This document shows positions 1 to 8,319 of a DNA stretch of 64,000 bases, piece after piece (the stretch's first letter is position 1; each line of letters opens with the position of its first letter). The DNA lies in contig NZ_JAQIIX010000002.1 in the NCBI RefSeq assembly GCF_036946495.1, positions 4,030,001 to 4,094,000 of the forward strand. Direction: 5' to 3'. The DNA is from Mycolicibacterium neoaurum (GTDB lineage Bacteria > Actinomycetota > Actinomycetes > Mycobacteriales > Mycobacteriaceae). The translations under genes were made by a program, and so were the position numbers. The notes under the pieces were generated by a model. That model did not search any database. It saw only the letters and a program-made list of their open reading frames with translations, and was not told the origin of the DNA.

Positions 1-398
1 TCGGACGGTTCGGCGATATCGTCGTCGCCGTCCTTGGCAGGCTTGGCCGCGGCGGGGGACGCGTCGTCGCCCTCGGCCTCTTCATCGGAGTCCGTGTCGG
101 CGGTGTCGGCCTCGTCATCGGTCTCCAGGTCGTCGATCTCGACATCCTCGAGGTCGTCGCCGGGTTCGACGTCCAGATCCTCGGCGCCGTCGAGGTCTTC
201 GCCGAGGTTCACGTCCTCGCCGGACTCGTCCTTCTTGCCTCGCGGCGACGCGGCCTTGGCCGGTGCCTTCTTGGCGGGCGCCTTCTTCGCAGCCCGCTTG
301 GCCGGTGCCTTCTTGGCCGGCGCCTTTTTCGCGGCGGTCTTGGTGGCGGTGGCCTTCACCGGCTCATCGGTTGCCGGGCTTGCCTCTGTCGCTGCCAC
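1..398 (-). CDS. sigA: Principal RNA polymerase sigma factor SigA (N-terminal part only)
   Basis: Partial gene: the first 132 codons from a GTG start at 398, running off the left edge. The visible part is the low-complexity N-terminal extension of actinobacterial primary sigma factors. It has a Lys/Ala/Pro-rich stretch (repeats such as KKAPAKKAPAK, about residues 15-50) followed by an acidic Asp/Glu-rich stretch ending in DDDIAEPS. The conserved sigma domains would lie outside the window. A GAGAGG ribosome binding site lies upstream of the GTG. The start MAATEASPATDEPVK closely resembles known mycobacterial SigA, and the neighbours ppgK and suhB match the usual sigA locus, so identification is firm although no catalytic domain is visible. 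Confidence 0.93.
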   Translation of the reverse strand, partial: MAATEASPATDEPVKATATKTAAKKAPAKKAPAKRAAKKAPAKKAPAKAASPRGKKDESGEDVNLGEDLDGAEDLDVEPGDDLEDVEIDDLETDDEADTADTDSDEEAEGDDASPAAAKPAKDGDDDIAEPS

Positions 399-583
399 GT
401 ACACCCTCTCGGTAATGCTGGACGGTGACCGCACGCAGGCGTCACCGAAATTCGGCTATCTCGAATAGTGGCGTCGTATCTCTGCTTGGGATATCCGCCG
501 CTATCAGTCGGTGGCGGCCGCCGTCGACCATTGTAACGACAGTGTGGTCCACCACCGTGCGCAGCGGCAAATCCGGTCGCGTG
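399..583 (-). other. sigA upstream region with a hairpin
   Basis: This non-coding gap between ppgK and sigA holds the leader and presumably the promoter of sigA on the minus strand. A 7-bp perfect inverted repeat (CGGTGAC at 423-429, GTCACCG at 441-447) lies about 25 bases upstream of the sigA start codon and could fold in the 5' leader. I could not place a convincing -10/-35 pair. Confidence 0.35.
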
Positions 584-1345
584 TTATTGCACGTGAATGC
601 CCTTGGCGGCCATCGCCGCGCCGACGATTCCCGCCGAGTTGCGCAGCGCGGCGGGGACCACCGGGGTGCGGTTCTTGAGCATCGGGATCCAGCGGTCGGC
701 CTTGCGGCTGATTCCGCCGCCCGCGATGAACAGGTCGGGCCAGATCGCGTTCTCGATGGTCACCAGCACCTTGGTCACCTCTTCGGTCCAACGCTGGTAG
801 TTCCATTCCTTGCGTTCCTTGACCGAGGAGGCCGCGCGATGCTCGGCTTCCTTGCCGTCGACCTCGAGGTGGCCGAACTCGGTATTGGGCAGCAGCACAC
901 CGTTGTGGATCACCGCCGATCCGATGCCGGTGCCGAATGTCAGCAGCACGATCAGACCGGTGTTGTCCTTGCCCGCGCCGTACGCCTCCTCGGCGAGGCC
1001 GGCGGCGTCGGCGTCGTTGAGCACGGTCACGTGCTGGCCCTCCAGCACATCGCTGATCACCTCGGCGGCGTTGGTGCCGATCCAACCCTTGTCGACGTTG
1101 GCCGCGGTGCGCACGACGCCGTTGGTCACCACGCCGGGATAGGTGACGCCCAGGGGACCGGTCCAGCCGAACTCGCGGACCACGGCCGCCACGGTGGCCG
1201 CGACGGCATCCGGGGTGGCGGGTTGCGGGGTGGCCAGTTTGATCCGGTCGCCGATGAGGGTTCCGGTATCGAGGTCGACGATGCCCCCCTTGATACCGCT
1301 GCCGCCGACGTCGACGCCGAATCCAGTATTGGGCGAATCGGTCAT
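584..1345 (-). CDS. ppgK: Polyphosphate glucokinase PpgK
   Basis: A 253-residue ROK-type sugar kinase that phosphorylates glucose to glucose-6-phosphate using inorganic polyphosphate or ATP in the cytosol. The N-terminus has the phosphate-binding loop (FGVDVGGSGIKGG, residues 9-21). The sugar-binding and catalytic segment LNDADAAGLAE lies near residues 109-119, the second phosphate loop LTFGTGIGSA near 135-144, and the adenosine loop AGGGIS near 208-213. Length and neighbours (sigA downstream in the same direction, suhB divergent upstream) match the mycobacterial ppgK locus. It starts 70 bp from the divergent suhB, so the two promoters share a short region. Confidence 0.95.
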   Translation of the reverse strand: MTDSPNTGFGVDVGGSGIKGGIVDLDTGTLIGDRIKLATPQPATPDAVAATVAAVVREFGWTGPLGVTYPGVVTNGVVRTAANVDKGWIGTNAAEVISDVLEGQHVTVLNDADAAGLAEEAYGAGKDNTGLIVLLTFGTGIGSAVIHNGVLLPNTEFGHLEVDGKEAEHRAASSVKERKEWNYQRWTEEVTKVLVTIENAIWPDLFIAGGGISRKADRWIPMLKNRTPVVPAALRNSAGIVGAAMAAKGIHVQ

Positions 1346-1415
1346 TGGAACGCTCCTCAGCAGGGTCCGGCGGGCAGTCCGACATCACCCTAACGGGTTG
1401 TGGTGCGATGTATGC

Positions 1416-2216
1416 ATGACTGATCCGCAGACGTTGCGCCTGGTGTCCGAGCAATTGGCCACGGAGGCGGCCACTTTCGTGCAGACCCGACGCGCCGAGG
1501 TGTTCGGTGCCGCTCCGGTGGCCGATGCGGTGCAGGCCAAGAGCACGCCGACGGACCCGGTGACCGTGGTGGACAAGGAGACCGAGCGGCTGCTGCGCGG
1601 ACGACTGGCCGAATTGCGGCCCGGCGAGCCGATCCTGGGCGAGGAGGAGGGTGGCTCGGCGGTGGCCGAACCCGGCGTCCCGGTGTGGGTGATCGACCCG
1701 ATCGACGGGACGGTGAACTTCGTCTACGGCATCGAGGCCTATGCGGTATCCGTCGGCGTCCAGATCGATGGTGTCTCGGTCGCCGGTGCGGTGGCCCATG
1801 TGTCGACCGGCGAGATCTACTCGGCGGCGGTGGGGCACGGCGCGACGGTCACCGGCGCCGGTGTGCAGACCGAGTTGCGGTGCAACACCATCGACGATCT
1901 GTCGATGGCGCTGGTGGGCACCGGATTCTCCTATGATTCGGCGAACCGGGCCAGGCAGGCCGAGGTGCTGTCCGCGTTGTTGCCCCGCGTGCGCGATATC
2001 CGGCGCATCGGGTCCTGTGCGCTGGATCTGTGCATGGTGGCGCGGGGACGTCTGGACGCCTATTACGAGGACGGCGTGCACCTCTGGGACTGGGCGGCCG
2101 GTGCGTTGATCGCCGCCGAGGCCGGAGCCGTGCTGCGACTGCCTGCCGGCGACGGCAGCGGTGCGCTGATGGCCGCCGCGCCCGGTGTCGCCGAGGCGTT
2201 GGCCGACCGGATCTGA
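1416..2216 (+). CDS. suhB: Inositol-1-monophosphatase family protein SuhB
   Basis: A 266-residue Mg2+-dependent phosphatase that should dephosphorylate inositol-1-phosphate, feeding phosphatidylinositol and mycothiol synthesis. Metal-binding motifs are in place: GEEEGG near residue 75, the signature DPIDGTVNF near residues 94-102, and the C-terminal LWDWAAGALIAAEAG. I chose the ATG at 1416 because the frame upstream reads into sequence antisense to ppgK. The gene converges on cei with only 4 bp between the stops. Confidence 0.93.
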   Translation: MTDPQTLRLVSEQLATEAATFVQTRRAEVFGAAPVADAVQAKSTPTDPVTVVDKETERLLRGRLAELRPGEPILGEEEGGSAVAEPGVPVWVIDPIDGTVNFVYGIEAYAVSVGVQIDGVSVAGAVAHVSTGEIYSAAVGHGATVTGAGVQTELRCNTIDDLSMALVGTGFSYDSANRARQAEVLSALLPRVRDIRRIGSCALDLCMVARGRLDAYYEDGVHLWDWAAGALIAAEAGAVLRLPAGDGSGALMAAAPGVAEALADRI

Positions 2217-2220
2217 GCGC

Positions 2221-2874
2221 TCAGCAGGTGGCGCTGTGAATCTTGGTCAGCAGCGCGGCGTCGGCCGGTTGGGTCGCGTCGGGACGCAGGCCGGCCAGCA
2301 TCGCGTCGATATCGTCGCTGCGACTGAACTCGCTGAACTCCGTGCCGACCGCCAGATCCACGGTGTCATCGGTGCGGCCGTCCTGGAACAGCTCGGTGCA
2401 CGGCGCGACGAGCCACACCGCGGCCGCGGCCGCCCGGCCCGCCTCGCCGAACCTGATCTGACCCTGGCATTCGAGCCTGCTGTTGGCATACACCGGGTCG
2501 TTGGCCGCGGTGGGCTGGGCGAATCCCAGACCCTGCAGCGCCCCGGACACATCGGCGGCCTGTCCGGCCTGACCACTGGCGTTGAGGACGCGCACCTTGG
2601 TATCGGCGAGGCGGGCGGGCATCACCTCGGCCATTTCTGTACGCGAGACAGGTTCGCCGAGTTGGGTCTGGGTCGCGTCGGCGGCAGGTGGTGGCGCATT
2701 GCAGGCCACGGCTTCGGGCACCACGGTCGACTGGTTGAGCGCGACGACCCAGATCACGCCGGTCACCAGGGCCAGCACCACGAACAGGCACAGCACCGGG
2801 ATGACGTTGCGGCGACGGAACGGCCGACCGTGCTTGTCGAACGCCGTGCCGTCGGTGATGGATGCGACCACCAC
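2221..2874 (-). CDS. cei: Envelope integrity protein Cei (LytR C-terminal domain)
   Basis: A 217-residue protein with a cytoplasmic N-terminus (basic RPFRRR near residues 17-22), one transmembrane helix (about 24-46, VIPVLCLFVVLALVTGVIWV) and an extracytoplasmic domain. The outer part, starting near VRVLNASGQAGQA, resembles the LytR_C domain. Position between suhB and the DUF4193 gene matches Rv2700, known in M. tuberculosis as Cei and needed for cell-envelope integrity. No catalytic residues are recognisable, and the molecular role is not evident from sequence. Confidence 0.88.
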   Translation of the reverse strand: MVVASITDGTAFDKHGRPFRRRNVIPVLCLFVVLALVTGVIWVVALNQSTVVPEAVACNAPPPAADATQTQLGEPVSRTEMAEVMPARLADTKVRVLNASGQAGQAADVSGALQGLGFAQPTAANDPVYANSRLECQGQIRFGEAGRAAAAAVWLVAPCTELFQDGRTDDTVDLAVGTEFSEFSRSDDIDAMLAGLRPDATQPADAALLTKIHSATC

Positions 2875-3041
2875 TGCACCTTAGAGGTATGCCGCGATGG
2901 TCGCTCCTACCAGGACGTTTGCGATGTGACATAAATCACAGTCAATCTGCACCCAATCGGGGCACGAATCATTTGGCGTAGGCGTTCGACGCTGGTACAA
3001 AGCCTTGCTGCACGACGCTGCATGAATTAGGAGGGGATTGA

Positions 3042-3344
3042 ATGGCCACCGACTACGACGCTCCACGGCGAACAGAGACCGATGACGTCTCGGAGGATTC
3101 GCTCGAAGAGCTCAAGGCGCGACGCAACGAGGCCCAGTCGGCCGTCGTGGACGTCGATGAATCGGAGTCCGCCGAATCGTTCGAGCTGCCCGGCGCCGAT
3201 CTGTCCGGCGAGGAGCTGTCGGTGCGGGTCGTGCCCAAGCAGGCCGACGAGTTCACCTGCTCGAGCTGCTTCCTGGTGCACCACCGCAGCAGGCTGGCCA
3301 GCGAGAAGAACGGCGTGATGATCTGCACCGACTGCGCCGCCTAG
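3042..3344 (+). CDS. DUF4193 family small acidic zinc-ribbon-like protein
   Basis: A 100-residue conserved actinobacterial protein of unknown function. The N-terminal two thirds are acidic and probably disordered (runs of Glu/Asp/Ser). The C-terminal 30 residues carry two cysteine pairs, CSSC and CTDC, spaced like a small zinc ribbon (FTCSSCFLVHHRSRLA ... MICTDCAA). A strong AGGAGGGG ribosome binding site lies 5 bases before the ATG. It is divergent from cei across a 167-bp gap that must hold both promoters. Confidence 0.9.
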   Translation: MATDYDAPRRTETDDVSEDSLEELKARRNEAQSAVVDVDESESAESFELPGADLSGEELSVRVVPKQADEFTCSSCFLVHHRSRLASEKNGVMICTDCAA

Positions 3345-3377
3345 CGCCGCACTGACCCGCCCCGGTGATCCCGGCAG

Positions 3378-3866
3378 TCAGCTGCGCAGGGCGGCCAGCA
3401 CCCGGTCCGGGTGTCGGCAACTGACCAGCCAATAGGGGGTCGGATCATCGGGATCGTCGAGCACTACCAACACCATCGGGCCGACCCAGGCCCGGTGCAG
3501 CACATAGGCCGCTGGGTCCAGTTGGCGACCCAGGGCCGACGATTTGGCCGATCGGGGAACCTCGGCCGACCGGGCGATCAGGTTCACCGGCAGATGCGCC
3601 GGACCCGCCCACAACTCGACCGGCGCCTCGTCGGAGGTGCCGTTCTGGACGACCCGGACTTCCATCCGTCCCATCCACATCAGCGCCGCCGCCGCGACGG
3701 GCAGCAGCACCGCATAGGGCACCCAGTCCGGCAGGGCCGCCACGCCCATGTTGACCTCGGCGGCGATCAGTGCGGCGAGGCCCAGTCCGGGCAGCCAGAA
3801 CCACCACGGGACCCGGAGGCGCTCGCGGTAGCGCACGGTTTGGGCGATGGCGCGCGTATCGGACAC
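3378..3866 (-). CDS. DUF3093 family membrane protein
   Basis: A 162-residue conserved mycobacterial protein (Rv2698 position). Two adjacent hydrophobic helices lie near residues 20-42 and 48-64 (PGLGLAALIAAEVNMG; AVLLPVAAAALMWM). A soluble C-terminal domain with a DDPDDPTPYWLVS motif and a basic tail follows. Function unknown. I chose the GTG at 3866. It lies only 25 bp from the GTG of the divergent dut gene, so the two promoters must overlap each other's 5' ends or the messages are leaderless. Confidence 0.85.
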   Translation of the reverse strand: MSDTRAIAQTVRYRERLRVPWWFWLPGLGLAALIAAEVNMGVAALPDWVPYAVLLPVAAAALMWMGRMEVRVVQNGTSDEAPVELWAGPAHLPVNLIARSAEVPRSAKSSALGRQLDPAAYVLHRAWVGPMVLVVLDDPDDPTPYWLVSCRHPDRVLAALRS

Positions 3867-3891
3867 GTGCCCAAGAGTAATCTTTGCGCCC

Positions 3892-4356
3892 GTGCCCTCT
3901 TCTCTGGCGGTCGTGCGATTGGATCGCGACCTTCCGATGCCCAGCCGGGCCCACGATGGTGATGCCGGCGTCGATCTGTACAGCGCCGTCGATGTGGATC
4001 TCGAGCCGGGGCATCGCAGCCTGGTCCCCACCGGGATCGCGGTGGCCATCCCGCACGGCATGGTCGGTCTGATCCACCCGCGGTCGGGATTGGCTACGCG
4101 CGTGGGTCTTTCGATCGTGAACAGTCCAGGAACCGTCGACGCCGGGTACCGTGGTGAGATCAAGGTGGCGTTGATCAATCTCGATCCGCAGCAGCCGATA
4201 GCGGTGCGACGCGGAGATCGCATCGCACAGTTGTTGGTGCAGCGGGTCGAGCTTCCGGAGCTGGTCGAGGTGTCGTCATTCGACGAGGCCGGGCTGGCTG
4301 ACACTTCCCGTGGCAGTGGTGGCCACGGCTCTTCAGGCGGACATGCGAGTTTGTGA
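3892..4356 (+). CDS. dut: dUTP pyrophosphatase Dut
   Basis: A 154-residue trimeric dUTPase that hydrolyses dUTP to dUMP and pyrophosphate, keeping uracil out of DNA and supplying dTMP synthesis. The conserved motifs are present in order: DAGVDLYS, HPRSGLATRVGL, the uracil pocket NSPGTVDAGYRGEIKVALIN, RGDRIAQLLV, and the glycine-rich C-terminal arm RGSGGHGSSGG. The GTG at 3892 gives exactly the length of the M. tuberculosis enzyme. Its stop overlaps the start of the DUF3710 gene, so the two are co-transcribed. Confidence 0.96.
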   Translation: MPSSLAVVRLDRDLPMPSRAHDGDAGVDLYSAVDVDLEPGHRSLVPTGIAVAIPHGMVGLIHPRSGLATRVGLSIVNSPGTVDAGYRGEIKVALINLDPQQPIAVRRGDRIAQLLVQRVELPELVEVSSFDEAGLADTSRGSGGHGSSGGHASL

Positions 4357-5063
4357 TGACAGATAACGACGACGACGATTTCGACGGCCCCTTCGACATC
4401 GAGGACTTCGACGACCCGGAGTCCGCGACGGTGGCGCGCCTGGACCTCGGTTCGGTGCTCATCCCGCTGCCGGCTGCCGGTCAGGTGCAGGTCGAGCTCA
4501 CCGATCAGGGTGTCCCGAGTTCGGTCTGGGTGGTAACACCCAACGGCCGGTTCACCATTGCGGCGTATGCGGCGCCGAAATCGGCGGGGCTGTGGCGTGA
4601 GGTGGCCACCGAGCTGGCCGAGTCGTTACGCAAGGACGGCGCCAAGGTGCGCATCGAGGACGGCAAGTGGGGCCGCGAGGTCGTCGGTGCCAGCACTTCT
4701 GTTCCGCAGGGGCAGCAGCCTGGCGTGGTGCGTTTCATCGGTGTCGACGGTTACCGGTGGATGATCCGCTGTGTCGTCAACGGGCTTCCCGAAAAGGTCG
4801 AGGCGCTGGCGGTCGAAGCCCGAGAAGCGTTGGCCGACACAGTCGTTCGTCGTGGTGACACACCATTGCCGGTGCGCACACCGCTGGCGGTGCAGCTGCC
4901 GGAGGCGATGGCCGCCCAGCTGCGTGCCGCTGCGGCCCAGCAGGCCGCCGCCCAGCAGGCCCAGGCCCAAGCTCAGGGACAGGTCCCGCCGGAACCGGCG
5001 GCGCGGCGCAGCGCGCAAGGCACCGCGATGCAGCAGATGCGCAGCACCATCACCGGCGGCTAG
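4353..5063 (+). CDS. DUF3710 family protein
   Basis: A protein of about 236 residues, conserved in actinobacteria next to dut, of unknown function. The N-terminus is very acidic (MTDNDDDDFDGPFDIEDFDD). A folded core of about 150 residues contains the hallmark DGYRWMIRCVVNG. The C-terminus is an Ala/Gln-rich low-complexity tail (QQAAAQQAQAQAQGQ) that probably forms a helix. The GTG at 4353 and ATG at 4356 are both possible starts; the GTG overlaps the dut stop by 4 bp, which suggests translational coupling. Confidence 0.88.
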   Translation: MMTDNDDDDFDGPFDIEDFDDPESATVARLDLGSVLIPLPAAGQVQVELTDQGVPSSVWVVTPNGRFTIAAYAAPKSAGLWREVATELAESLRKDGAKVRIEDGKWGREVVGASTSVPQGQQPGVVRFIGVDGYRWMIRCVVNGLPEKVEALAVEAREALADTVVRRGDTPLPVRTPLAVQLPEAMAAQLRAAAAQQAAAQQAQAQAQGQVPPEPAARRSAQGTAMQQMRSTITGG

Positions 5064-5764
5064 AGCCCGCGCAGCGCGGTCAGGCACGCCGCGCCGAGGC
5101 GCGCCGGGTCGGCCCCGATCTCGTCGAGGGTGACCGTCTGCAGTGCCGCGCGCGGTGCCGCGGCGGCCCACTCGTAGCCGACCTGGCCGGGATGGATCGG
5201 GTCGTCTATGGCCGCCGCGATGCCCATCGGTACCGTCAGTGTCCGCAGCTCATCGACCGTCGGTGCCACGTACCCGGCGGCCTCCTCCATCGCATTCGGT
5301 AGTCCCGGCCACTGCCCGGTCCATGACCGAGCCAACTCCTCGGCCAGCCAGGCCGGGCTCGACGCCCGCATGGCGCTGATCGTCGCCGCCAGTCCCTCGG
5401 TGCGCAGCTGATGTGCCGACGCGCGTGCGGCCAGCGCGGCCACGGCGTCACCGGGGTCCCCCGACCAGGCGGGCAGCGCGGCGAGCACCGCGACGGTGTC
5501 GTCCGGGTGCGCCAACGCCCAGTTCGCAGCGACGGCCGCGCCGATCGACACCCCGCCCACCGCGATCGGACCTGCCGCCTCGGCGGTCTCGGTCAGCGCC
5601 GCCAGGTAGCCGTCGATCAACCGGAGCGGGTCGGGAGCCGGGGTGAGCACCACCGCGCCCGCGGCGTGCAGCGGCTCGGCGAAGGCGCGATAGGCATAGT
5701 CGTCGTCGGATCCGGTGCCTGCCATCAGAACGGTCGTGACGCCTGTCAAGTCGACGGTCATCAT
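5060..5764 (-). CDS. Alpha/beta hydrolase (Rv2695-like)
   Basis: A 234-residue soluble alpha/beta hydrolase. The nucleophile elbow GVSIGA (Ser near residue 70) follows a strand as expected, and an oxyanion-like MAGTGSDDDY lies near the N-terminus. The late Asp (AAIDDPIHPG) is compatible with a catalytic role. Substrate unknown. Tandem ATGs at 5764 and 5761 are alternative starts. It overlaps the end of the DUF3710 gene by 4 bp in convergent orientation. Confidence 0.82.
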   Translation of the reverse strand: MMTVDLTGVTTVLMAGTGSDDDYAYRAFAEPLHAAGAVVLTPAPDPLRLIDGYLAALTETAEAAGPIAVGGVSIGAAVAANWALAHPDDTVAVLAALPAWSGDPGDAVAALAARASAHQLRTEGLAATISAMRASSPAWLAEELARSWTGQWPGLPNAMEEAAGYVAPTVDELRTLTVPMGIAAAIDDPIHPGQVGYEWAAAAPRAALQTVTLDEIGADPARLGAACLTALRGL

Positions 5765-5870
5765 CCGATCGTGCCGCGCCGATGCCCGGCGTGGCGAATC
5801 GGAACCAACAGGTCTACGGTGGCGTTGGTCAGTATGCGGATCGAAGACGATTCGCGGTGAGGGAGAGGTC

Positions 5871-6242
5871 ATGGCTACCGCCGAGGGGTATCTTCGCCGG
5901 CTTACCCGCCGGTTGACGGAAGATCCCGAGCAACGCGATGTCGAGGAACTCAGCGACGAGGCCGCCGGCACCGGCGCGCAGAAGGCCATCGACTGCGAGC
6001 GCGGTCAGGAAGTCACCATGGTCGGCACACTGCGCAGCGTCGAATGCAACGGCAAGGCCTGCGCCGGGGGCGTCAAGGCCGAACTCTTCGACGGGACCGA
6101 TGCGGTGATGCTGGTCTGGCTGGGGCAGCGGCGCATCCCCGGCATCGAGACCGGCCGCACCCTGCGCGTGCACGGGCGGATCGGCAAGCTCGACAACGGC
6201 GCGAAGGCGATCTACAACCCGCACTACGAGATTCAGAAGTGA
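5871..6242 (+). CDS. OB-fold nucleic-acid-binding protein
   Basis: A 123-residue protein (Rv2694c position). An N-terminal helical segment (YLRRLTRRLTEDPEQRDVEEL) precedes an OB-fold beta barrel that starts near EVTMVGTLRSVECNG and ends in LRVHGRIGKLDNGAKAIYNPHYEI, the usual pattern of single-strand nucleic-acid-binding domains. A good GGGAGAGG ribosome binding site sits just upstream of the ATG. The stop overlaps the GTG of the DUF3159 gene (GTGA), indicating an operon. The ligand is unknown. Confidence 0.85.
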   Translation: MATAEGYLRRLTRRLTEDPEQRDVEELSDEAAGTGAQKAIDCERGQEVTMVGTLRSVECNGKACAGGVKAELFDGTDAVMLVWLGQRRIPGIETGRTLRVHGRIGKLDNGAKAIYNPHYEIQK

Positions 6243-6904
6243 CGGAGGATACCTCCGAAGTCACCGCCGAGGAACCCGCCAAGAAGGGCGGCCAGGCGAT
6301 CCTGGACCAGATGGGCGGCATCAGCGGCCTGATCTACTCCTCGCTGCCGGTCCTGGTGTTCGTGCCGGTATCCACCAAGTTCGGTCTGATGCCCGCGATC
6401 TGGGCGGCACTCGGGGTGGCGGCGCTCGTCCTGGTGTGGCGGTTGATCCGGCGTGAGACGGTGCAGCCTGCGGTGTCCGGTTTCATCGGTGTCGGGATCA
6501 GCGCGCTGATCGCCTGGTGGCTCGGTGAATCACGCGGCTATTTCGCCTACGGGATCTGGATGTCGCTGGTTTATGCCGCGGTGTTCACCGTCTCGATCGT
6601 GATCCGCCGACCGCTGGTGGGTTACGCCTGGGGTTGGTTCAGCGGTCACGGTAGGGACTGGCGCTCGGTGCGCCGGGCGGTGCTCGCCTTCGATGTGGCG
6701 ACCTTCGCGTGGGCGGTGGTCTTCGCGTCGCGGTTCGTCGTGCAGCGCCACCTCTACGACGCCGACGATGTCGGCATGCTCGGCGTGGCCAGGATCGCCA
6801 TGGGCTGGCCGTTGACCGGTGTGGCGGCCGTCATCACCTGGTTCGCCATCCGCGCCGCGCAGAAGGCGCTGCAGGACTCAGCGCGCCTGCGGCCGGAGGA
6901 GTAG
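6239..6904 (+). CDS. DUF3159 family membrane protein
   Basis: A 221-residue integral membrane protein with about five to six hydrophobic segments (for example LIYSSLPVLVFVPVS, AALGVAALVLVWRLI, FIGVGISALIAWWLG) and the family signature RPLVGYAWGW near the middle. Function unknown; it is conserved beside the OB-fold protein and the Trk genes. The GTG at 6239 overlaps the preceding stop. The last 27 bp overlap the end of the convergent ceoC gene. Confidence 0.87.
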   Translation: MTEDTSEVTAEEPAKKGGQAILDQMGGISGLIYSSLPVLVFVPVSTKFGLMPAIWAALGVAALVLVWRLIRRETVQPAVSGFIGVGISALIAWWLGESRGYFAYGIWMSLVYAAVFTVSIVIRRPLVGYAWGWFSGHGRDWRSVRRAVLAFDVATFAWAVVFASRFVVQRHLYDADDVGMLGVARIAMGWPLTGVAAVITWFAIRAAQKALQDSARLRPEE

Positions 6905-7543
6905 CTGGCGCAGATCGTCTTCGGCCTCGGTGGTGGCCACGAACACCAGTTCGTCGCCACCCTCCAGCGGCTCGTCACCTTCGGGGACGATGACCCGCTG
7001 GCCGCGCAGGATGGTCACCAGTGACGCGTCACGCGGCAGATTGAGCCGCTTGACGGCCTTGCCGCCCCAGGGGGTGTCGTCGGGCAGGGTGATCTCCACC
7101 AGGTTGGCCTGGCCCTTGCGGAAACTCAGCAGCCGCACCAGGTCGCCCACCGCGACGGCCTCCTCGACCAGGGAGGCCAGCATGCGGGGGGTGGACACCG
7201 CGACGTCGACACCCCAGTTCTCGTCGAAGAGCCACTCGTTGCGCGGATCGTTGACCCGCGCCACCACCCGCGGCACCGCGAACTCGGTCTTGGCGAGCAG
7301 GCTCAACACGACATTGGCCTTGTCGTCACCGGTGGCGGCGATCACCACGTCGAACTCCTCGAGCCGCACCGACTCCAGCAGACTCAACTCGCAGGCGTCG
7401 CCGAGGCGCCAGTGCGCCGCCGGGATGGCGTCGACGTCGATGTGCTCGGGATCGCGTTCCAGCAACGTGACCTCGTGGTTGGCGATGAGTTCACGGGCGA
7501 TGGACCGGCCCACGGCGCCGGCTCCGGCAATGGCCACCTTCAT
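6878..7543 (-). CDS. ceoC: TrkA-family potassium channel regulatory protein CeoC
   Basis: A 221-residue cytosolic RCK protein with an N-terminal Rossmann fold (MKVAIAGAGAVGRSIAREL, GxGxxG) that binds NAD(H) or a related nucleotide. The Asp/Glu end of beta-2 is LLERD. The RCK_C domain is at about residues 135-215 (FRKGQANLVEITLPDDTPW). It is the second gene of a pair: ceoB ends in an ATGA overlap with its start (7540-7543). Together they would form the regulatory ring that gates K+ uptake. It overlaps the DUF3159 gene 3' end by 27 bp. Confidence 0.9.
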   Translation of the reverse strand: MKVAIAGAGAVGRSIARELIANHEVTLLERDPEHIDVDAIPAAHWRLGDACELSLLESVRLEEFDVVIAATGDDKANVVLSLLAKTEFAVPRVVARVNDPRNEWLFDENWGVDVAVSTPRMLASLVEEAVAVGDLVRLLSFRKGQANLVEITLPDDTPWGGKAVKRLNLPRDASLVTILRGQRVIVPEGDEPLEGGDELVFVATTEAEDDLRQLLLRPQAR

Positions 7544-8208
7544 GCGTCGTCCTCGCTGGGCGGTAGAGCCGAGATCGCCATGGCCTCGGCGATGTGACCG
7601 GAGATCGCGGCGATGAAGACCTGGTCACCGGCCTGGATGATGGTCTTGGCGTCCGGGAGCAGACCGCTGCCCATGCGCAGCAGGAACGCGACCCGGCCAC
7701 CGGTGGTCGTCTCCAGCTCGGTGACCGGATGACCGGCCCAGTCTTGATGCAGGGGCAGCTCGGCCACGCCGACGTTGCCCGACGGGTCCCGCCACTTGGT
7801 GGTCTCGGACTCCCTGGTCAGCACGTTGAGCAGTCGGTCGGTGGTCCACGGCACCGTCGCGACGGTGGGGATGCCCAGGCGCTCGTACACCGCCGCGCGT
7901 TTGGCGTCGTAGATGCGCGCCACGACGCGTTCGACGCCGAAGGTCTCGCGCGCGACACGCGCGGAGATGATGTTGGAATTGTCACCGGAGGAGACCGCGG
8001 CGAAGGCGCCTGCCTCCTCGATTCCGGCACGCAGCAGCACATCCCGGTCGAATCCCATGCCGAGCACGCGCTCGCCGGTGAACTCGGGGGACAGCCGGTT
8101 GAACGCGGTGGAATCGCGATCGATCACGGCCACCTCATGTCCGATCCTGGACAAGCCGTCAGCCAGCGATGCGCCGACCCGGCCGCACCCCATCACCACT
8201 ACCCGCAC
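7540..8208 (-). CDS. ceoB: TrkA-family potassium channel regulatory protein CeoB
   Basis: A 222-residue paralogue of CeoC with the same layout: Rossmann fold VVMGCGRVGASLADGL at the N-terminus with VIDRD ending beta-2, and a C-terminal RCK_C domain (AGHPVTELETTTGGRVAFLLR). I chose the GTG at 8208, which follows AGAGGAC. It is the first gene of the ceoB-ceoC pair, divergent from the APC permease across about 110 bp. Confidence 0.9.
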   Translation of the reverse strand: MRVVVMGCGRVGASLADGLSRIGHEVAVIDRDSTAFNRLSPEFTGERVLGMGFDRDVLLRAGIEEAGAFAAVSSGDNSNIISARVARETFGVERVVARIYDAKRAAVYERLGIPTVATVPWTTDRLLNVLTRESETTKWRDPSGNVGVAELPLHQDWAGHPVTELETTTGGRVAFLLRMGSGLLPDAKTIIQAGDQVFIAAISGHIAEAMAISALPPSEDDA

Positions 8209-8319
8209 ACTCGGTCCTCTCTGGCCGTCGTCCAGGAATACCGCCACATCCAACACACCAATGTCCCGGCGCACCCGGAACGCTACAGCCAATCGCCGCT
8301 GCGCTTACTCTTGGCACTC

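Noticed and set aside
504..2081. Long minus-strand reading frame of 525 codons across ppgK and suhB
   Set aside because: It is antisense or out of frame to two clearly conserved genes and its composition (Arg/Gly/His-rich) is that of a high-GC shadow frame.
2214..2226. GAGCGCTC palindrome between suhB and cei considered as a terminator
   Set aside because: Too short and without a loop or T-run; gap between the genes is only 4 bp.
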